A DNA stretch of 11,032 nt from JBLHHI01 sp047614125. GTDB taxonomy: Bacteria > Bacteroidota > Bacteroidia > NS11-12g > UBA9320. The DNA lies in assembly GCA_047614125.1 (NCBI GenBank), contig JBLHHI010000110.1, forward strand, positions 1-11,032. Reading direction: 5' to 3'. Position numbers and translations under genes: made by a program. The notes under the pieces were generated by a model that was not told where the DNA came from, did no database searches, and was given only the letters and a program-made list of their open reading frames with translations. Of this stretch, positions 8,401 through 11,032 are shown piece after piece; the stretch's first letter is position 1; every line of letters begins with the position of its first letter.

Positions 8401-8589
8401 CCAGAAGATGATGATCAGCTCATGAGCATTCGGTATTCGGAGTTGATACCCATATTAACCAAGGCCATTCAGGAATTGGCAAATGAAAACGAAGCGTTGC
8501 GCTTTCAAATTCAAGACCAGAAATTAGATATGGATCTCATAAAATCAACATTGGCCACTATGTCTAACCCTAATTTGGATGCCGAGTGA
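5485..8589 (+). CDS. Large fibre protein: YadA-type head repeats with C-terminal S74 self-cleaving chaperone domain
   Basis: The 1034-residue product has these parts in order. A signal peptide spans about 1-22 (Y-A before Q23). Residues 24-90 form the module N-I-G-I-N-E-T-G...S-A-M-L-D-V-N-S...K-G-L-L-V-P-R, ending G-F-W-Y-F-E-Q-N-R-W, common at the start of Bacteroidota surface fibres. Two 30-residue repeats carry D-x-T-N-E-I-Q-H and F-R-N-D-T-L (151-208), and a linker follows. Residues 302-861 are exactly 40 units of 14 residues of the trimeric-autotransporter head (Hep_Hag/YadA head) type, a left-handed beta-roll trimer. The end is an S74 chaperone domain of the phage tail-spike kind, with S919-D920-R-R-A-K924 and F-I-A-Q-E-V, closed by a likely coiled coil (about 985-1022). 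In phage relatives this domain drives trimer folding and then cuts itself off next to the motif serine. There is no YadA barrel anchor and no type IX sorting domain. Its role as an adhesin or surface fibre is inferred. The stop overlaps the next gene's GTG. Confidence 0.9.
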   Translation: MVWLRKIYMLLAISILSTMLYAQNIGINETGSLPESSAMLDVNSKTKGLLVPRLSKAEKLAITTPANGLLVYQTDDTIGFWYFEQNRWIPVMWSITAGKGLNGGQILSNGTIDLANTGVTLGTYGNKDSFPIFTVNSTGQLTFAGMLPIVDNDATNEIQHFIFRNDTLYLTSDTLGIPFKDQDSTNEIQHLSFRNDTLFLSKDSFVVMSKFDQDWIGYNTGKMYNGSFNDRVGIGTTNPEFALSIERAGAFADGGIMAKGFVNYGTVLSTTGAGTRMMWYPRKAAFRAGYVNGNQWDNDSIGLYSTAFGSGNKALGLYSTSFGLSNSATGSASWVSGGYSAVTGNYAMSSGYFNEVSGLYSFAQGYYDSVSGTASTSFGYLNNVSGNYSSSFGRQNKATGDYGTTAGFYNNNAAYCGFVIGYNNKNTGNYSMVGGSQSMVSGQYAIAYGYLDSTTGNFATTFGTRNMASGSASTALGSWNVSDGNSSFSAGYLNKANGDYSIALGRSNTVNGSSAFAIGYNNVASNVSSLALGYNSKSVGSSSIAIGNSDSATNTYSIAIGLLVKSSGVGAISFGTQSMAIGDYSMAYGRSDSATGTNSIAFGSYNKATASFATAVGAYNTASGYGSLAQGFLSSASGSYSTSKGYGAQATGNYANAMGYINKATGNYSTAIGTYSYASGLYAMSIGYADSAIGSYSKAMGYYTEARGIGSISIGNRAITTGNNSYAIGYYDSATAAYATALGAYNKAKANYSTAIGSYNSATGYGAFAQGWSSEASGAYSISEGFYSKATGTYSRSYGYYSVASGDYSAAYNSRCQATASHALAFGYGDTASGIYSSAMGYRSHASGSYSSTFGAYVNTSGYQGAMILGDISTATVTKNSVNNQFMSRFAGGYVLYSNAALTTGLSLAAGGTSWSSVSDRRAKEDIANCGYGLAEVLQLRPSQYKYKGNQNTNLGFIAQEVLKVVPEVVDVPEDDDQLMSIRYSELIPILTKAIQELANENEALRFQIQDQKLDMDLIKSTLATMSNPNLDAE
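5935..6108 (+). repeat. Two 30-codon repeats in the fibre neck
   Basis: Codons 151-180 and 181-208 of the fibre gene encode the same pattern, D-x-D-x-T-N-E-I-Q-H-x-x-F-R-N-D-T-L, followed by a short strand and a D-T or D-S. The repeat occurs in other Bacteroidota fibre proteins in front of the head and probably forms part of the neck. Confidence 0.75.
6388..8067 (+). repeat. 40 tandem 42-bp units coding 14-residue head repeats
   Basis: From Gly302 to Ser861 of the fibre the protein divides into 40 consecutive units of exactly 14 residues, with no insertion or deletion: (8068-6388)/42 = 40. The consensus is G-x-Y-S-x-A-x-G-Y-x-N-K-A-T. Position 1 is Gly in most units (Ala or Asn in a few), position 8 is Gly in all but unit 37 (Asn), and position 13 is usually Ala. 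DNA copies have diverged, so this is an old array held by selection on structure rather than a fresh expansion. Confidence 0.93.
7186..8025 (+). repeat. Higher-order repeat: two 10-unit (420-bp) blocks inside the head array
   Basis: Units 20-29 (7186-7605) and 30-39 (7606-8025) match each other unit by unit beyond the general consensus. Examples are G-Y-G-S-L-A-Q-G against G-Y-G-A-F-A-Q-G (units 24/34), R-S-D-S-A-T against Y-Y-D-S-A-T (21/31), and S-Y-N-K-A-T against A-Y-N-K-A-K (22/32). This points to duplication of a ten-unit block during the growth of the fibre. Confidence 0.6.
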
Positions 8590-10400
8590 AAGCATTGAAA
8601 ATATGTATTGTTTGTTGGTTGGGGTCCATGGGCATAATTGGTCAAAATACACGCGCTCAAGGACTTGTTCAAGCGGGTGGCTACATCGTCTTTAGCAATG
8701 GGCCGTATCTCATAATTGACGGAACGCAAGGACATTACTATGATACGCTTTCGGGAATGATACAAGTGGAAGACGCAGGATTTATAGATGTGCCTGGCAA
8801 TTGGACGAATATGAGCGTCACCAACGTATTTAACAAGAACTTTGGGATGGTAAACCTTACAGGAGGTATTCAAAATATTCAGGGCAACAATTTTACGGCC
8901 TTTCCTTCTTTAAATTTACTCGGTAACGGCAATAAACACTTGCGTGTCAATACTCTTGTGGGTGGAGGATTCGGTACAGGAGGTAACGGAATTATGGCGT
9001 GCAACGATCATTTACTTTTTCTAAACGGCCAACAATTAACAATTAACAATCAATTAAACACGGCAATTAGCGCCGTTACTGGAGGCATTGTTTCCGAAAC
9101 AAATGCTGCAACCGGTTATGGCAGTGTGCGTTGGGTTTGTAGAGAAAAAGTCGGAAACTATGTAGTACCTTTTACATCCCTTCTTGGCCAACGCATCGAA
9201 TACACGCTTAACGTTTCAACGGCTGGGGTGAATACCACAGACAATGGCTATTTCTCTGTGTCAACTTTTCCTACCCTAACTTCGGCCAATCCCAACAACC
9301 GACCACTGCCAAGTTCGGTTATAAACACCTTCAATGAATACGGCAGAGAAAACGCAGGCTTGATGGCCGATCGGTTTTACATTGTTTCCACAGGTGCCTT
9401 TGCCCAAAATCCAACCGCAACTTCCACATTCAGCTACCTGGATGCCGAAATCGATGCATCCAATGGAAGTACCAATACAATCAATGCGCCAAATTTGCGA
9501 CCAATTCATTACGATGTTGCGAATAATTCTTGGGATTATCTCGGCACAGGTGTAAGCAATCCGGGATTAAAAACGGTTACTGGTTCAGCTAATAAATACA
9601 GAGGCATCTTTACCTTGGCAGATACTACGATTTGTCCAACGGCAATGTTTGTTTGGGATGGAAACTGTGAAAACGATCCGGTTCAATTTACCGATCAAAG
9701 CATCGGTAATGGCACCAGCTTAGAGCGCCATGCTTGGGACTTTGACAATGGTTTAACTTCCAACTTGCAAAACCCAACCAGCTATTTTAATTCGGCAGCT
9801 TTATACAACGTGAAACTCATAGTTACGGCTTTGAGTGGATGCGAGGATACGGTGGAACAAGCTGTAAACATTGATGCACGAGCCGTGGCTGATTTTGTGT
9901 ACGACGATGAACCATTGGTTGGAATACCGGTCCAATTTACTGAAACCACCATCAACACTACCACGTTTTACTGGGATTTCGACGATTTCAACACGTCGAA
10001 CATGGCCAATCCAATGCACACCTTCGAAAATGAAGATTCCTTCCAAGTATTGTTAATAGCCAATAATCCTGCAAATTGTCCGGATACCATTCGCAAACGG
10101 TTGGAAGTTTGGCAACCTTCCTTATTCTTAATTCCAAACGCCTTTAGTCCGGGCTTTAAGGATGACCTTAACAATACCTTTGGGCTCACTACACTGCAAC
10201 GTATTTCTGAGTTCGAGATGCATATTTACAACCGCTGGGGAGGGTTGATTTTTGTGTCTGACAATATTTCGAAAAAGTGGGATGGCAACTATATGGGGAC
10301 TGAAGTTATGGACGGAAGCTACTTTTATACCATTCGCTTCATCGACCGGCAACTCTTCATTCACAATTACCATGGAACCATAACCTTAATGAGGAATTAG
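8586..10400 (+). CDS. Secreted protein with two PKD domains and a CHU_C type IX (type B) sorting domain
   Basis: The 604-residue product starts at a GTG that overlaps the fibre stop (GTGA at 8586-8589). The next in-frame ATG (codon 15) would remove the signal peptide, which runs to about residue 25 (T-R-A-Q), so GTG is preferred. Residues 26-345 are beta-rich, Gly/Asn-rich and of no family I recognise. Two PKD domains follow (about 350-430 and 430-508), with H-A-W-D-F-D-N-G and F-Y-W-D-F-D-D-F. Residues 511-604 are the gliding motility-associated C-terminal (CHU_C) domain: I-P-N-A-F-S-P, I-Y-N-R-W-G-G, K-W-D-G-N, D-G-S-Y-F-Y-T-I and the final H-G-T-I-T-L. This domain directs proteins through the type IX system to the cell surface or medium. 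The usual P-N-G-D-G-x-N-D turn reads P-G-F-K-D-D-L-N-N here. Overlap with the fibre gene suggests a paired function; a partner or attachment role is inference. Confidence 0.88.
   Translation: MKALKICIVCWLGSMGIIGQNTRAQGLVQAGGYIVFSNGPYLIIDGTQGHYYDTLSGMIQVEDAGFIDVPGNWTNMSVTNVFNKNFGMVNLTGGIQNIQGNNFTAFPSLNLLGNGNKHLRVNTLVGGGFGTGGNGIMACNDHLLFLNGQQLTINNQLNTAISAVTGGIVSETNAATGYGSVRWVCREKVGNYVVPFTSLLGQRIEYTLNVSTAGVNTTDNGYFSVSTFPTLTSANPNNRPLPSSVINTFNEYGRENAGLMADRFYIVSTGAFAQNPTATSTFSYLDAEIDASNGSTNTINAPNLRPIHYDVANNSWDYLGTGVSNPGLKTVTGSANKYRGIFTLADTTICPTAMFVWDGNCENDPVQFTDQSIGNGTSLERHAWDFDNGLTSNLQNPTSYFNSAALYNVKLIVTALSGCEDTVEQAVNIDARAVADFVYDDEPLVGIPVQFTETTINTTTFYWDFDDFNTSNMANPMHTFENEDSFQVLLIANNPANCPDTIRKRLEVWQPSLFLIPNAFSPGFKDDLNNTFGLTTLQRISEFEMHIYNRWGGLIFVSDNISKKWDGNYMGTEVMDGSYFYTIRFIDRQLFIHNYHGTITLMRN
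9031..9051 (+). repeat. Three copies of a 7-nt repeat inside the PKD/CHU_C gene
   Basis: AACAATT, AACAATT and AACAATC follow each other at 9031-9051, then AATTAAA. Because 7 is not a multiple of 3, gain or loss of one unit would shift the reading frame about a quarter of the way into the gene. The tract is short and imperfect, so slippage may be negligible. Confidence 0.4.
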
Positions 10401-10522
10401 CGGCTTGCAATTAAATTAGATGCTTTAATCTTTGCGAACAACCTAGCTTGCATTATGTTACATTAAATAAGAATGCTTAGTCACAAAAAATATATATGGG
10501 CATCTGTAATTAAAATTGAAAC
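10401..10522. other. Gap between the fibre operon and the NYN gene, with candidate promoter
   Basis: This 122-nt gap shows no convincing intrinsic terminator. TTG at 10405-10407, an 18-nt spacer and TAATCTTTG at 10426-10434 have the same geometry as the candidate before the fibre gene (TA, three bases, TTTG) and could start transcription of the NYN gene near 10441. A small palindrome TAAG/CTTA sits at 10468-10479. Confidence 0.3.
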
Positions 10523-11032
10523 ATGAAAGATGAAAAACTCGCAGTGCTTATCGACGCAGATAATGTTCCGTATGCCTACGTTAAAGAAATGATGGACGAA
10601 ATTGCCAAATACGGCAATCCAACCATTAAAAGAATATATGCCGATTGGACCATGCCAACCGTTTCGGGTTGGAAAAAAGTTTTGCTCGAAAATGCGATAA
10701 CACCCATTCAACAATACAGCTATACCAAAGGAAAAAACTCGAGCGATAGTGCCTTGATTATTGATGCTATGGACTTGCTCTATTCCAAAAAAGTAAGTGG
10801 GTTTTGCATTGTTTCGAGCGACAGTGACTTTACCCGACTGGCAACGCGTTTGCGCGAAGCCGCCATGTTTGTAATTGGAATTGGCGAACGAAAAACCCCA
10901 CGACCCTTCATAACGGCTTGCGACAAGTTTATTTATTTGGAAATTCTGAAGAAAGACAAAGAAGCCGAACCCCACGAACAAGTAAACAAACAGAACCAAC
11001 CCAAAAATGAAAACTCTTCGGTGGGCAAAATT
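10523..11032 (+). CDS. NYN-domain (PIN-like) protein, 3' end outside the window
   Basis: An ATG at 10523 opens a frame of 170 codons that is still open at the window edge. The product carries the NYN/LabA-like domain over residues 5-142: the first strand V-L-I-D-A-D-N-V with D11, D13 and N14, then K-N-S-S-D75-S-A-L-I-I-D81, then I-V-S-S-D100-S-D102-F-T-R-L. These acidic residues form the metal site of the PIN-like nuclease fold, so a ribonuclease activity is likely. Residues 143-170 are a charged, Gln/Asn-rich linker; in many relatives an OST-HTH/LOTUS RNA-binding domain follows, which would lie beyond the edge. There is no signal peptide, so it is cytosolic, unlike the other complete genes in the window. 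It seems unrelated in function to the fibre operon. Confidence 0.88.
   Translation, partial: MKDEKLAVLIDADNVPYAYVKEMMDEIAKYGNPTIKRIYADWTMPTVSGWKKVLLENAITPIQQYSYTKGKNSSDSALIIDAMDLLYSKKVSGFCIVSSDSDFTRLATRLREAAMFVIGIGERKTPRPFITACDKFIYLEILKKDKEAEPHEQVNKQNQPKNENSSVGKI

Noticed and set aside
8511..8873. 120-residue minus-strand open frame across the fibre/PKD junction
   Set aside because: It is a mirror of two well-supported plus-strand genes and has no signal or motif of its own.
5485..10400. Prophage tail module
   Set aside because: The S74 domain is phage-like, but the fibre has a signal peptide and Bacteroidota surface module, and no other phage gene is present.
10481..10999. 172-residue open frame on the minus strand at the right end
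   Set aside because: It lies antisense to the NYN gene, whose frame has clear family motifs; the antisense product shows no recognisable domain.

Overview
The window looks like an ordinary chromosomal stretch of a Bacteroidota bacterium, probably a gliding-type or marine member of the Flavobacteriales/Cytophagales; I cannot narrow it further. The pointers are: genes lacking Shine-Dalgarno sites; -7 elements resembling TAnnTTTG; lipoproteins with acidic residues just after the lipid-bearing cysteine; an N-terminal module found on many Bacteroidota surface fibres; and a PKD plus 'gliding motility-associated C-terminal' (CHU_C, type IX secretion type B) protein. Nearly every complete gene encodes an exported or surface protein. 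No tRNA, rRNA, CRISPR array, transposase or phage structural module is visible.

Layout. Positions 1-397 hold no firm gene, only a possible 43-residue membrane peptide, a cluster of short palindromes and a candidate promoter. Positions 398-2460 (+) carry two overlapping paralogues, each with a signal peptide, a TPR-like helical segment and an outer-membrane beta-barrel. Convergent to them, 5069-2582 (-) carries two overlapping paralogous lipoproteins, each readable as a seven-bladed beta-propeller. Positions 5070-5484 are a divergent intergenic region with several inverted repeats. Positions 5485-10400 (+) hold a two-gene unit. The first gene is a 1034-residue fibre with exactly 40 in-register 14-residue YadA-type head repeats, closed by a phage-type S74 self-cleaving chaperone domain. 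The second is a GTG-started, translationally overlapping T9SS type B protein with two PKD domains. At 10523 a cytosolic NYN-domain (PIN-like) nuclease gene starts and runs off the end.

How the parts may work together. The fibre has no YadA membrane anchor and no type IX sorting domain, while its overlapping partner has a type IX sorting domain. A reasonable hypothesis is that the pair makes a cell-surface fibre in which the S74 domain drives trimerisation and is clipped off, and the PKD/CHU_C protein helps attach or present it. The divergent lipoproteins and the tandem barrels are also envelope proteins, but nothing in the sequence ties them to the fibre except position.
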